From Mycogone perniciosa (lineage: Eukaryota; Ascomycota; Sordariomycetes; Hypocreales; Hypocreaceae), in assembly GCA_025331125.1 (NCBI GenBank), contig JAOALB010000126.1, positions 1 through 64,000 on the forward strand: DNA of 64,000 nucleotides, given 5' to 3'. This document shows positions 63,810 through 64,000 of this stretch, piece by piece. How positions within the stretch are numbered: position 1 is the first letter of the stretch; each line of letters begins with the position of its first letter. The notes below the pieces were generated by a model. The model had not been told where the DNA came from, ran no database searches, and saw only the letters and a list, made by a program, of their open reading frames with translations. The position numbers were made by a program, and so were the translations under genes.

Positions 63810-64000
63810 GGAATATATTATTAAAAATTATATAAAAAGTAAGAAAATTAAAAATAAATAATAAAACTAAAATTTAAAGATTTATATAAAAAGTTTGTTT
63901 ATTATTGTATTAAACTCTTTATTACTAAAGATATTAATAATAGTATTAAAAATAATGAATAGTATAAAAAGAGAATTAATTGTTATTAGTTAAAATATAT
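63810..64000. other. Right target duplication of copy B and AT-rich flank
   Basis: After GGAAT the sequence returns to the very AT-rich DNA that precedes copy B. It is the continuation of the 34385-42277 block. Nothing else is seen. Confidence 0.6.

Overview
The window looks like part of a filamentous ascomycete genome. It is about 64 kb of extremely AT-rich DNA made almost entirely of LTR and non-LTR retrotransposons whose coding frames have been destroyed by C-to-T and G-to-A transitions. This is the signature of repeat-induced point mutation (RIP), a Pezizomycotina process. The single credible host gene is compact, encodes a secreted protein and has one short GTAAGT...CACAG intron, which also fits a filamentous ascomycete. 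The pattern of AT isochores with an isolated small secreted-protein gene recalls Dothideomycete plant pathogens such as Leptosphaeria, but the species cannot be fixed from sequence alone.

Layout. 1-126 is a 21-bp minisatellite. 127-3673 is a truncated Ty3/gypsy copy (family F, minus strand). 3674-4121 and 9891-12056 are two halves of one GC-balanced island, split by a complete Tad-like LINE (4133-9879, minus strand) with an 11-bp target duplication and a (CAAT)n 3' tail. The right half carries the only plausible host gene (10564-11163, minus strand), a 175-aa secreted six-cysteine protein. 12057-19831 is a complete family F gypsy element (minus strand), followed by an inverted fragment of a related element (19832-20471) and a 5'-truncated second gypsy element (20472-25833, minus strand).

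From 25834 on, the region is dominated by one Ty1/copia family with 274-bp LTRs. Copy A is 25834-33034, followed by a deleted tandem partner reaching 34384. After a 7.9-kb block of featureless AT-rich DNA (34385-42277) comes copy B (42283-63809). B is interrupted three times: by a roughly 585-bp sequence that shows little RIP (about 42778-43360), by a complete copia copy C (47548-54683), and by a complete gypsy element D (55268-61854). Subtracting the three inserts and the duplicated target bases leaves B at about 7.2 kb, the length of copy A, so the nested reconstruction is self-consistent.

No retroelement in the window keeps an open frame. Retrotransposon functions were assigned from degraded but recognisable motifs: reverse transcriptase YxDD turned to YxNN, integrase, RNase H, AP-endonuclease and zinc-knuckle motifs. 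I saw no CRISPR array, rRNA or tRNA.
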